NCBI RefSeq assembly: GCF_049803835.1
Contig: NZ_JBNAGK010000009.1
Coordinates: 186,001-250,000 of the forward strand
Direction: 5' to 3'
Length of the DNA stretch: 64,000 bases
Origin: Pacificoceanicola sp049803835
GTDB taxonomy: Bacteria; Pseudomonadota; Alphaproteobacteria; Rhodobacterales; Rhodobacteraceae
Shown here: piece by piece, positions 8,382-15,913 of the stretch
Numbering within the stretch: the stretch's first letter is position 1
How the letters are laid out: every line of letters starts with the position of its first letter
Made by a program: the position numbers and the translations under genes
The notes under the pieces: generated by a model
What the model was told of the DNA's origin: nothing
Seen by the model: only the letters and a program-made list of their open reading frames with translations
Database searches by the model: none

Positions 8382-9308
8382 TCAGTCCTTTGCCAGCGGG
8401 TGGTGGTCCAGCACCAGCTCCCGCAGGCGCTCCTCCAGCACATGGGTGTAAATCTCGGTCGTCGCCACATCCGCATGGCCCAGCAGCGTCTGGATCGAGC
8501 GCAGGTCCGCGCCGTTCTGCAACAGATGCGTGGCGAAAGCGTGGCGCAGCGTGTGCGGCGAGACCTTCTCCGGGGAGACGCCGCCGCGCACCGCGATCTC
8601 CTTGATCAGCATGTAGAAGCCATGCCGCGTCAGGTGCCCCTCCTTGCCCCGCGACGGGAACAGGAAGGCGGAGGCCGGCTTGCCCTTGGCCCGCTTGACC
8701 TCTTCTTCCGCATCGCGCTCCGCCAGCCAGACCGCCAGCGCGGCGCGGGCGGGCGGGGAGAGCGGCACCATCCGCTCCTTGCCACCCTTGCCCCGGATCA
8801 GCAGCATCCGCGGATCGCCCCGCGCCGAGGACAGCGGCAAGGTCACCAGTTCCGACACCCGCATCCCCGTGGCATAGAGCAGCTGCATCAGGCAGGTGTT
8901 GCGCAAGCTGTCCTGCGCCGTGCGCCCCTGCGTGCCCGCCGCCTCCAGCAAGCGGTCGACCTCCTCGATGCTCAGCGTCTTGGGCAGGCGCTTGTCCCGT
9001 CCCGGTCCGCTGATCTGGATCGCCGGATTGTCGCTGCGCAAGCCTTCCTCGAAGGCGAAGCGATAGAGCTGCTTGATCGCCGAGAGCCGCCGCGCACGGG
9101 TCGCCCGTTTCAGGCCCTGCTGGTCGCAGTAGACGAGGTAATCCTCGAAATCCGCCTTCTGCGCATCGGTGAAATCCAGCCCCGCGCCCGTCAGCCACTC
9201 CCGCACATGCGCCAGATCGCGCTCGTAGGCCGCGAGCGTGTTGCCCGCCGCGCCGCGTTCGGCGGCGATTGCGTCGAGGAAGGTGGCAATCCAGTGGCGG
9301 TCGCTCAT
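8382..9308 (-). CDS. xerD: Tyrosine recombinase XerD
   Basis: The 308-aa protein has a SAM-like N-terminal domain (residues about 5-90) and a catalytic domain with all the expected residues: Arg in ATGMRVSEL, Lys in GKGGKERMVPL, HxxR in SPHTLRHAFATHLL, His in LGHADVATTEIYTH and the nucleophile Tyr in that same block. Length and motifs fit XerD rather than a phage integrase. With XerC it resolves chromosome dimers at dif. Its ATG overlaps the stop of the upstream secreted-protein gene by four bases (ATGA), so the two are translationally coupled. Confidence 0.93.
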   Translation of the reverse strand: MSDRHWIATFLDAIAAERGAAGNTLAAYERDLAHVREWLTGAGLDFTDAQKADFEDYLVYCDQQGLKRATRARRLSAIKQLYRFAFEEGLRSDNPAIQISGPGRDKRLPKTLSIEEVDRLLEAAGTQGRTAQDSLRNTCLMQLLYATGMRVSELVTLPLSSARGDPRMLLIRGKGGKERMVPLSPPARAALAVWLAERDAEEEVKRAKGKPASAFLFPSRGKEGHLTRHGFYMLIKEIAVRGGVSPEKVSPHTLRHAFATHLLQNGADLRSIQTLLGHADVATTEIYTHVLEERLRELVLDHHPLAKD

Positions 9309-10810
9309 CGCCGCGCCCGTTCCGCGTCGAGCAGCATGACCTGCAGCGCCGCGCGCCGCGCCACGTCCTCCAGCCCGAGGCTGCGCAGCGTGACCAGCGC
9401 GTCGGTCAGATCGCGGCTGTTGCCCTCCGCGCCGGAAAAGAACAGCGCCACGGCCCGCAGGATCACCTCGCCGAGCCGCCCCTGCGCCAGCTGCTCGCGC
9501 AGCACCTGTGGCATCTCCGCGCCGGAGAAACCGGCGGCGACGGCTTCGGCGTGGGGCAGGGTGACGGTGCCCGCGTCCGGCGGCAGCTGGCCCCGGGCGA
9601 TGGCGGTCAGGAACCGCACTTCCGGCCCTTCGTCGGCAAGCGTCGCGCTCAGCGCCTCGTACTGCGGCGACAGGAACGCGCTGCGCTGCGCCATGCGGCC
9701 CGCGCGGCCGCTCAGGCCCAGCGTCGCCAGCCGTTCGGCAAAGAGGTCGGAGAAGGGCACCAGCAGACCGGCGCTCGCCATCTGCGCCCAGACCTTCGGC
9801 AGGGCCACAGACACCGCGTTCGCCGCGCCCCGCGTCAGCGCGTCCTCGAAGTCCTGCAAGGCCGCGATCCGGTCCCAGATGCCGCCCGAGGCGGCGGGTT
9901 CGCGCAGCGTGTAGAGCCCGAGCAGACGGTTCGCGGGCAGGGCACCGACGCGGGCCAGCCGCTCCGCCGCCTCGATCTGCGCCCGCCAGCCGTTGTCGCC
10001 GCCAAGGTCCAGCACCGAGAAGGCCAGCGGCAGCGGCGCGGTGGGCAAGGGCTCGCCCATGGCCTCGAACAGGCGGAATTCCAGCGGCGTCGGGCGCACC
10101 GGCGGGATCAGCCCCGTGCGCTCCTGCGCCAGCTCGCCGTCGAGGAACCGCTCCAGCAGGTCCACGTCCCGCGGCGGCAGGGTGCCCAGCGTCCGGGCGG
10201 AGCCGAGCAGCAGCGCGGCGCGTTCCCAATCGCCGCCGCGTGCGGTGCAGTAGATGCGCAGGGCGATGTCGTTGCTCAGCGAGGGCCGGACCCGCATCGC
10301 GTCACAGGGCTTGTCGGTCTCGCCGAGCAGCAGGTTCAGGTCGGCCCAGCGGGCGAACAGGATCGGATCGTCGTAACCGGCGATCTCGGTCAGCGCCAGC
10401 GCCTCCTCGACCGCGCCAAGCCGGATCAGCCAGTCGAGACGGGCGCCGAGATGCGCCACCCCGGCCTCGCCCTGCGCGGGCGGATCGGCCTCGGCCAGCA
10501 TCAGCGTGTGCAGAAGGTCGCGCAGCGCGGGCACCGCGGGCCGGGCGGCGGCGATCAGCTCGCGCAGCCGCGCCGGGTCGGAGCCGAGCCACATCGTGCC
10601 CGGCAGGCCGGTCATGCGGGCGGTCAGCAGCCCGGCACCGCCGACGTTCGGCTGCCCCAGCGGCGCGGCCGTCACGCTCGGCGGTGTGGCGCTGCCCGCA
10701 ACCGGGTCGCTCTGGGCCAGTCCGGCGGCGGGCCATGCCGCGAGGCACAGACTACACAATCCCGCGAGGCTGCGGGCCGGGCGGCGAATTCTGGTGGTCC
10801 TATTGGGCAT
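9305..10810 (-). CDS. Secreted conserved hypothetical protein upstream of xerD
   Basis: This 501-aa protein has a twin-basic start and a signal peptide (SLAGLCSLCLAAWPAAGLA, cleaved near residue 32). The rest is an Ala/Leu-rich, mostly helical sequence resembling superhelical repeats, with no catalytic motif I can identify. It is coupled at its 3' end to xerD (ATGA overlap) and its 5' end overlaps the end of a 49-aa membrane protein gene by 11 bases, so the three form a minus-strand operon divergent from aroK-aroB. The same neighbourhood is common in Rhodobacteraceae. Function unknown. Confidence 0.75.
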   Translation of the reverse strand: MPNRTTRIRRPARSLAGLCSLCLAAWPAAGLAQSDPVAGSATPPSVTAAPLGQPNVGGAGLLTARMTGLPGTMWLGSDPARLRELIAAARPAVPALRDLLHTLMLAEADPPAQGEAGVAHLGARLDWLIRLGAVEEALALTEIAGYDDPILFARWADLNLLLGETDKPCDAMRVRPSLSNDIALRIYCTARGGDWERAALLLGSARTLGTLPPRDVDLLERFLDGELAQERTGLIPPVRPTPLEFRLFEAMGEPLPTAPLPLAFSVLDLGGDNGWRAQIEAAERLARVGALPANRLLGLYTLREPAASGGIWDRIAALQDFEDALTRGAANAVSVALPKVWAQMASAGLLVPFSDLFAERLATLGLSGRAGRMAQRSAFLSPQYEALSATLADEGPEVRFLTAIARGQLPPDAGTVTLPHAEAVAAGFSGAEMPQVLREQLAQGRLGEVILRAVALFFSGAEGNSRDLTDALVTLRSLGLEDVARRAALQVMLLDAERARR

Positions 10811-10949
10811 CTAGGTCGACGGGCAGGCGAATCTCGGTCTGGGGCGGGCTGAAATCCGCTCCGAAGAACGGTCCGACGTAAGCATAGCCGATCAGAACTA
10901 GTGCCCCAAGAACAAGAAGATAAAACAAGTATTTCAGTATGCGCCCCAT
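10800..10949 (-). CDS. Small single-pass membrane protein, 49 aa
   Basis: A short frame starts at ATG 10949 and ends at TAG 10800-10802. It encodes a basic N-terminus (MGRILKYL), one transmembrane helix (FYLLVLGALVLIGYAYVG) and an acidic periplasmic tail ending VDLDAQ. Its stop lies inside the start region of the downstream 501-aa secreted-protein gene, an 11-base overlap typical of coupled genes. I believe it is a genuine conserved roseobacter microprotein because the frame is open, protein-like and tightly packed in an operon; its role is unknown. Confidence 0.7.
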   Translation of the reverse strand: MGRILKYLFYLLVLGALVLIGYAYVGPFFGADFSPPQTEIRLPVDLDAQ

Positions 10950-11042
10950 GCGCGCGACCCCCTGCCTCGGCGTTTTTTCAGTTTATACCTAGCCTTTTTG
11001 TCGCGTTCACGTCATTCACGCAACGAAGAAACGAATGGGCGA

Positions 11043-11618
11043 ATGATGGCCGAGGGGACAAGGGGCAAAGGGTTGATCCTGCACAAGACGATTGTGCTGG
11101 TCGGCATGATGGGCGCAGGCAAGACCGCCGTGGGGCGGACGCTGGCTGGCCAGATCGGCGTTCCCTTCCGCGATTCGGACCACGAGATCGAGGAGGCCGC
11201 GAACATGACCATCGCGGAGATCTTCGAGCGCGATGGCGAGACCTTCTTCCGCCGCAAGGAGACGCAGGTGATCGACCGCCTGCTCGACGGCACGCCCTGT
11301 GTCCTGTCCACCGGCGGCGGCGCCTTCATGGCAGAAGGCAACCGGGCGATGATCTCGCGCAAGGGTGTCTCGGTCTGGCTGAACGCCGATCTGGAGACAC
11401 TCTGGGAGCGGGTCCGGCACAAGACCACCCGCCCGCTGCTGCGCTCGGCCGATCCCAAGGCGACGCTGCGGGCGCTGTATGAGAAACGGGTGCCGACCTA
11501 TGCGCTGGCGGATGTCACCGTGATGTCGGAGGCGCATCGCGCGCTGGACGCCATGGGGCGCATCGTGCGCGATACGCTGCTGGAGACGCGCCCGGATGTA
11601 CTGGAGAGCCTGACATGA
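11043..11618 (+). CDS. aroK: Shikimate kinase
   Basis: This 191-aa P-loop kinase phosphorylates shikimate at O-3 with ATP in aromatic amino acid synthesis. It shows Walker A GMMGAGKTAVGR, the substrate-binding DSDHEIE, the GGGAFM motif and the lid Arg in RPLLR. A double ATG at 11043/11046 offers two starts; neither has a strong ribosome site, and I take the first. The 3' end overlaps aroB by four bases (ATGA), so the two enzymes are co-translated, the usual arrangement in proteobacteria. Confidence 0.93.
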   Translation: MMAEGTRGKGLILHKTIVLVGMMGAGKTAVGRTLAGQIGVPFRDSDHEIEEAANMTIAEIFERDGETFFRRKETQVIDRLLDGTPCVLSTGGGAFMAEGNRAMISRKGVSVWLNADLETLWERVRHKTTRPLLRSADPKATLRALYEKRVPTYALADVTVMSEAHRALDAMGRIVRDTLLETRPDVLESLT

Positions 11619-12727
11619 GCGAAATCGTCGAGGTCCCGCTGCCGGGGCGCGAATACCAGGTGCGTATCGGCACCGGGCTGCTGGCCCGCGCCGGGGCGGA
11701 AATCGCCCCGCTGCTGCACCGCAAGCGCGTGGCGATCGTCAGCGACGCGCATGTGGCGGCGCTGCATCTGGCGACGTTTCGGGACGCCCTGACGGCGGAA
11801 GGCATCGAGAGCGTGGCCCTGACGCTGCCCGCCGGGGAGAGCACCAAGGGCTGGCCGCAGTTCACCCGCACCGTGGAATGGCTGCTGGAGCAGAAGGTGG
11901 AGCGGCGCGACGTGGTCGTGGCGCTTGGCGGCGGGGTGATCGGCGATCTCGTCGGATTCGCCGCGGCGGTGCTGCGCCGGGGCGTGCGCTTCGTGCAGGT
12001 GCCGACCTCGCTCCTCGCACAGGTCGACAGCTCCGTCGGCGGCAAGACCGGCATCAACGCGCCGCAGGGCAAGAACCTGATCGGCGCCTTCCACCAGCCG
12101 GCGCTGGTGCTGGCGGATGTCGGCGTACTCGGCACCCTGACGGAACGCGATTTCCTCGCCGGCTATGGCGAGGTGGTGAAATACGGGCTGCTGGGCGATG
12201 CGGCGTTCTTCGACTGGCTCGAAGAGAACGGCCGGGCCGCGGCGGGGGGTGATCTGGCGGCGCGGACCCATGCGGTGACGCGCTCGGTCCAGATGAAGGC
12301 GGAGATCGTGCTGCGCGACGAGACGGAGCAGGGGGACCGGGCGCTCCTCAACCTCGGGCATACCTTCTGCCATGCGCTGGAAGCGGCGACGGGCTACTCG
12401 GACCGGCTCTTGCACGGCGAGGGTGTGGCCATCGGCTGCGCGCTGGCGTTCGAGCTGTCGTCGCGGCTTGGCCTGTGCCCGCAGGAGGACCCGAGCCGGG
12501 TCCGGGCGCATCTGGCGGCGATGGGCATGAAGCGGGACCTGAAGGACATCCCGGGCGATCTGCCCGCCGCCGAGGTGCTGCTCGACCTGATGGGTCAGGA
12601 CAAGAAGGTCATCGACGGCAAGCTCCGCTTCATCCTCGCCCGGGGCATCGGGGAGAGCTTCGTCACCTCCGACGTGCCGCGCGAGGCGGTGCTGGGCCTG
12701 CTGCAGGAACAGCGCGCCGCCTGCTGA
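11615..12727 (+). CDS. aroB: 3-dehydroquinate synthase
   Basis: The 370-aa enzyme converts DAHP to 3-dehydroquinate, the second step of the shikimate pathway, using NAD and a divalent metal. Family motifs are clear: PAGESTKGW, the NAD-binding ALGGGVIGDLVGFAA, VPTSLLAQVDSSVGGKTGIN, and metal ligands in LNLGHTFCHALE and LHGEGVAIG. It starts at ATG 11615 overlapping the aroK stop. Length is normal. Immediately downstream is a GC-rich repeat and then the terminator of the convergent VPLPA-CTERM gene. Confidence 0.95.
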   Translation: MSEIVEVPLPGREYQVRIGTGLLARAGAEIAPLLHRKRVAIVSDAHVAALHLATFRDALTAEGIESVALTLPAGESTKGWPQFTRTVEWLLEQKVERRDVVVALGGGVIGDLVGFAAAVLRRGVRFVQVPTSLLAQVDSSVGGKTGINAPQGKNLIGAFHQPALVLADVGVLGTLTERDFLAGYGEVVKYGLLGDAAFFDWLEENGRAAAGGDLAARTHAVTRSVQMKAEIVLRDETEQGDRALLNLGHTFCHALEAATGYSDRLLHGEGVAIGCALAFELSSRLGLCPQEDPSRVRAHLAAMGMKRDLKDIPGDLPAAEVLLDLMGQDKKVIDGKLRFILARGIGESFVTSDVPREAVLGLLQEQRAAC

Positions 12728-12731
12728 GCGG

Positions 12732-12757
12732 GGTGCGGGGCACAGCCCCGCCCTACG
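12732..12757. repeat. GGGGC(a/t)nAGCCCCGCCCTAC dispersed repeat, copy 1
   Basis: Just after aroB the sequence reads gcggggcacagccccgcccta. A near-identical unit occurs twice, in opposite orientation, at 55292-55350 between coxS and coxL. This is an interspersed palindromic repeat rather than a gene-specific terminator. Confidence 0.6.
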
Positions 12758-12769
12758 GAACCGCCTGCG

Positions 12770-12793
12770 AAAAGGGCGCCCCCCGGGGCGCCC
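12770..12793 (-). terminator. Intrinsic terminator after the VPLPA-CTERM gene
   Basis: On the minus strand a GC-only stem (gggcgcccc pairing with ggggcgccc) is followed by TTTTCG. It lies about 20 bases past the stop of the VPLPA-CTERM gene, in the correct orientation for that gene. Confidence 0.7.
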
Positions 12794-12815
12794 TGCGTCC
12801 TTCCCGGACCCGGGA

Positions 12816-13682
12816 TCACCCCCGGCGGCGGCGCACCATGGCCAGACCGCCAAGACCCGCCAGCAGCAGCGGCAGCGCGGCGGGCAGGGGCACCGGCGAG
12901 AGGCCACCGCCACCACCACTGCCGGAGGTGACGGAATAACCGCTGCCGAAACCGCGGATTTCCTCGTCCCAGAGCGGATTGCCATCGGTGGAATGGGTGG
13001 AGTTGCGCACTTCCAGATAGGACAGCCCGGCATCGGCCCAGGAGAAGGTCGTCCCGCCGGTCAGGCTCTCGAAATAATTCTGGTCGAACCCCGCGGCAAA
13101 GAACCCGAGTTCGGTGGTGCCATCGGCCCGGCTGGTGTCGAACATCACGACGAACAGCGCGTCGATGGTGCCCACGCCGGGATCGCCGGTGGCGAAATCG
13201 TTGGTGGCATAGATCGCCATCGGACCCGGAATCACCTCCGGGCTGACGCCCTGGTCATTGGTGATCGTCGCGTTCACCGGACCGGCGAGCGTGCCCATGC
13301 TGACCGCACCGGCACCGGTGTTCGGATCGAAGGCGCCGGTCTGCAGCCCGGCAGTGTTCAGGCTCGCGGGATCGAAGACGAAGCTGAAGCCGATCTGGCC
13401 GCTGCTGGTTATGTCATAGGGGTTGGAGACCGGCGGCGCGGAGGGGATCTGTGTCTGGTCCCAGACATTCGCCTCTTCGGTCAGGATGCGCAGGTATTCA
13501 TCAAAGAAGACGTAGTCGCCCGAGATGGGATCCTGAAAGTTCGGGTCTCCCGCGCCGTCCACGCTGATCAACTGGGTGACATTCACGGTGCTGGACACGG
13601 TGACCGTGGCGGCCGATGCGGCGGCGGGCAGCAGGACCGCGCCGCACAGGGCGGCGGCGAGGGAAGGTTTGATGGTTTTCAT
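12816..13682 (-). CDS. Secreted VPLPA-CTERM sorting-signal protein
   Basis: The 288-aa product has an N-terminal Sec signal peptide (LAAALCGAVLLPAAASAA) and a C-terminal tripartite sorting tail: VPLPAALPLLLAGLGGLA followed by MVRRRRG. That is the VPLPA variant of PEP-CTERM, processed by an exosortase and linked in alphaproteobacteria to envelope or matrix proteins. The middle is Thr/Ser/Gly/Asp-rich and beta-like with no enzyme motif. I start at ATG 13682 because the signal peptide follows directly; an in-frame ATG at 13754 would bury it. No exosortase gene lies in the window. Confidence 0.8.
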   Translation of the reverse strand: MKTIKPSLAAALCGAVLLPAAASAATVTVSSTVNVTQLISVDGAGDPNFQDPISGDYVFFDEYLRILTEEANVWDQTQIPSAPPVSNPYDITSSGQIGFSFVFDPASLNTAGLQTGAFDPNTGAGAVSMGTLAGPVNATITNDQGVSPEVIPGPMAIYATNDFATGDPGVGTIDALFVVMFDTSRADGTTELGFFAAGFDQNYFESLTGGTTFSWADAGLSYLEVRNSTHSTDGNPLWDEEIRGFGSGYSVTSGSGGGGGLSPVPLPAALPLLLAGLGGLAMVRRRRG

Positions 13683-13871
13683 GGGTCGTCTCGTCTTGGC
13701 GGTTTCAGGGATCGACTTTTCACAAAGCGCCCGGATTTCTAGCAAGTTTGCCATCGTTTTGCCACAATCGAGGTCCCGATTTGTTGGTTAACAGGCTGTA
13801 AAAACGACAAAATCCGCCGATTTTTTCCGTTTAACGAATGTCGCGCAATCGAGATGCCCCATTAAGCAGAA

Positions 13872-13890
13872 CGGCGCCACAGGGGCGCCG
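13872..13890 (-). terminator. Hairpin downstream of ssb
   Basis: A perfect ggcgcc-acagg-ggcgcc hairpin lies about 30 bases beyond the ssb stop. On the minus strand only a weak T-rich stretch follows, so it may end ssb transcripts inefficiently or protect the 3' end. Confidence 0.4.
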
Positions 13891-13920
13891 CTCGCAGGGT
13901 CTGTCCGGAAGGAGCACTGC

Positions 13921-14439
13921 TCAGAAGGGAATCTCGTCGTCGATGTCGCGGGCCGGGGCGCGCGAGGGGCCGGAGCCGGAGCCGCCGCGGTCGTCGTAAC
14001 CGCCGCCGTAATCGCGGTCGTCATAGCCGCCGCCGCCCTGCGAGCCACCGCCGAAGCCGCCGCGATCCCCGCCACCGCCACCGCCGCCCGGGCCGTCGAG
14101 CATCACCAGCGAGCCGCCGAATCCCTGCAGGACGACCTCGGTGGAATAGCGGTCCTGGCCGGACTGGTCCTGCCACTTGCGGGTCTGCAGCTGGCCCTCG
14201 ATATAGACCTTCGAGCCCTTGCGCAGGTATTGCTCCGCCACGCGCACGAGGCCCTCCTGGAAGATCGCGACGGAATGCCACTCGGTCTTCTCGCGGCGCT
14301 CGCCGGTGTTGCGGTCCTTCCAGGTCTCGGAGGTGGCAATGCGCAGGTTGCAGACCTTGCCGCCGTTCTGAAAGCTGCGCACCTCGGGGTCGCGCCCGAG
14401 ATTGCCCACCAGGATAACCTTGTTCACTGAACCGGCCAT
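13921..14439 (-). CDS. ssb: Single-stranded DNA-binding protein
   Basis: This 172-aa protein has the N-terminal OB-fold (MAGSVNKVILVGNLGRDPE, residues 1-110, including RKGSKVYIEGQLQTRKW), a Gly-rich disordered linker with GGYDDR-type repeats, and the conserved acidic tip DDEIPF that docks DNA repair and replication proteins. The start ATG 14439 follows AAGGGGAA. It acts in replication, recombination and repair. It is divergent from the lytic transglycosylase gene. Confidence 0.96.
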   Translation of the reverse strand: MAGSVNKVILVGNLGRDPEVRSFQNGGKVCNLRIATSETWKDRNTGERREKTEWHSVAIFQEGLVRVAEQYLRKGSKVYIEGQLQTRKWQDQSGQDRYSTEVVLQGFGGSLVMLDGPGGGGGGGDRGGFGGGSQGGGGYDDRDYGGGYDDRGGSGSGPSRAPARDIDDEIPF

Positions 14440-14584
14440 GCGTCATTCCCCTTTGATTCTTGTCGGCAGATAGTTGCCGCACCCTATACCACCCGTGTCC
14501 ACGGCTGAAAGGCCCGGGGTAGCAATATCTGATTTCCGGGCTATAGTGCGGGCGATTTTGTGCTTGGACATTAGGGACAGTGAC

Positions 14585-15190
14585 ATGGTTCGGGGGACTT
14601 TCGGCCTGGTGATCGGGATCGCGGTGCTTTGTGCGCCGCTGGCGGCGATGGCCGAGCAGATTTCGACGCAGGGGCGGGCGCGGCTGTTTTCCAGCCAGAC
14701 GCGGCTGCTCGATACGCGCGCCGCGCAGCAGTACAACAACTCGGTCCGGCTGCAGCCGCCGAGCGTGATCACCCCGACGAAATACGGCGTGCTCGACGGC
14801 AGCCTGCCGCAGTACCGGGGCAGCTATCGCGGCGAATATGTCGAGATGGCCCGCGCCGCCGCCCGCAAGCACGGCGTGCCGGAGGACCTGTTCCTGCGGC
14901 TGGTGCAACAGGAATCGCGCTTCAACGCCTCCGCGAAATCGCACAAGGGGGCGATCGGCCTCGCGCAGCTGATGCCGGGCACGGCGAAGGTGCTGGGGGT
15001 CGATCCGCACGACCCGCGCCAGAACCTCGAAGGCGGGGCGCGGTATCTGAAGATGCAGTTCGAGACCTTCAAGAGCTGGCGTCTTGCGCTCGCCGCCTAC
15101 AATGCCGGCCCCGGCGCGGTGATCAAGCACGGCGGCGTGCCGCCGTACCGCGAGACGAAGAATTACGTGAAGAAGATCTGGGGCAGTTGA
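14585..15190 (+). CDS. Lytic murein transglycosylase (SLT domain)
   Basis: The 201-aa protein has a signal peptide (LVIGIAVLCAPLAAMA) and an SLT domain from about residue 85: Glu in LVQQESRFNASAKS is the catalytic acid, followed by GAIGLAQLMPGTA and LALAAYNAGPGAV. It cleaves the MurNAc-GlcNAc bond of peptidoglycan in the periplasm. The start ATG 14585 follows AGGGACAG. It is a small stand-alone SLT enzyme without an LysM or superhelical domain. No secretion-system genes are nearby, so a general role in wall turnover is likely. Confidence 0.88.
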   Translation: MVRGTFGLVIGIAVLCAPLAAMAEQISTQGRARLFSSQTRLLDTRAAQQYNNSVRLQPPSVITPTKYGVLDGSLPQYRGSYRGEYVEMARAAARKHGVPEDLFLRLVQQESRFNASAKSHKGAIGLAQLMPGTAKVLGVDPHDPRQNLEGGARYLKMQFETFKSWRLALAAYNAGPGAVIKHGGVPPYRETKNYVKKIWGS

Positions 15191-15320
15191 GCGTGGGCGG
15201 TTGGGTTTGTGATCCGTCGGTTTTGTGAATCGGTTTGGGTGCATGGTGTGGCCGCTGCGCGGACAAAGCTGCCGTTTGACACTCGATCAAGAGTGACCGC
15301 TTTTTGCATTGCTTGCGAAA

Positions 15321-15758
15321 TCAATTGCCCTTGCGCGCGGTTTCAAGGTCCCAGTTGTCGAGACGTTTTTGTGCGAAACCGCGAACGACCAAAGTCTCTG
15401 ACTCTGACAAACGTTCAAGTGCCTGTTTCGCTTCGACTGTCCCTATATCAGCGAGAGCCCAAGTGCATTTTCGAGCAAGCGCGTGGTTTTCATCCCATTC
15501 AAGGTAATTCGGATTGCTTGAAGCCCTTCGTTCCAGAGCTTCAATTGCACATGTGCATTTCAAGTCTTGGATAGCTAGAGCGACATCTTCGTGGCGGAAG
15601 TGCCAGTCTTCGAGAAGCACATCAGCAAGCAATTCGCACAGTCCTGCACAATGCTGCATTGGAAAGCAAGCTCTCAAGGCTTCTTCAAACGCATCTGGGT
15701 CTCCTAACTGCATCGCCTTTTGCAATACGATGAAAGTATCGCTTTTGTCGCTCGCCAT
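15321..15758 (-). CDS. HEAT-repeat-like protein in a low-GC island
   Basis: This 145-aa acidic protein starts at ATG 15758 after AGGG. It looks all-helical, with repeated Leu/Ala patterns (DAFEEALRACF, LLADVLLEDWHFRHEDVALAIQDL, CTWALADIGTVEAKQALERL) that resemble HEAT/ARM units. The C-terminal SETLVVRGFAQKRL also fits a HEAT helix pair. It has an unusual Cys content (CFPMQHCAGLC, CTCAIE) and no signal peptide. The gene and its flanks (15200-15900) are clearly lower in GC than the surroundings, suggesting recent acquisition. Proteins of this kind are often immunity partners of polymorphic toxins, but no toxin is adjacent, so this is only a suggestion. Confidence 0.6.
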   Translation of the reverse strand: MASDKSDTFIVLQKAMQLGDPDAFEEALRACFPMQHCAGLCELLADVLLEDWHFRHEDVALAIQDLKCTCAIEALERRASSNPNYLEWDENHALARKCTWALADIGTVEAKQALERLSESETLVVRGFAQKRLDNWDLETARKGN

Positions 15759-15913
15759 TGCTTTAACCCTGTAATGCGGCTGAGTTATCTCTAGAACAGA
15801 CTTTTCTACTTCGCGCAGCATCGGTCAAGTTGGGCTCCTCGCTGCCATTCTCTGCACCGCAAAGTTTACCAAACCTATCCGATTCTCGTCCCCCTCAATA
15901 ACGTCCCATCCCC

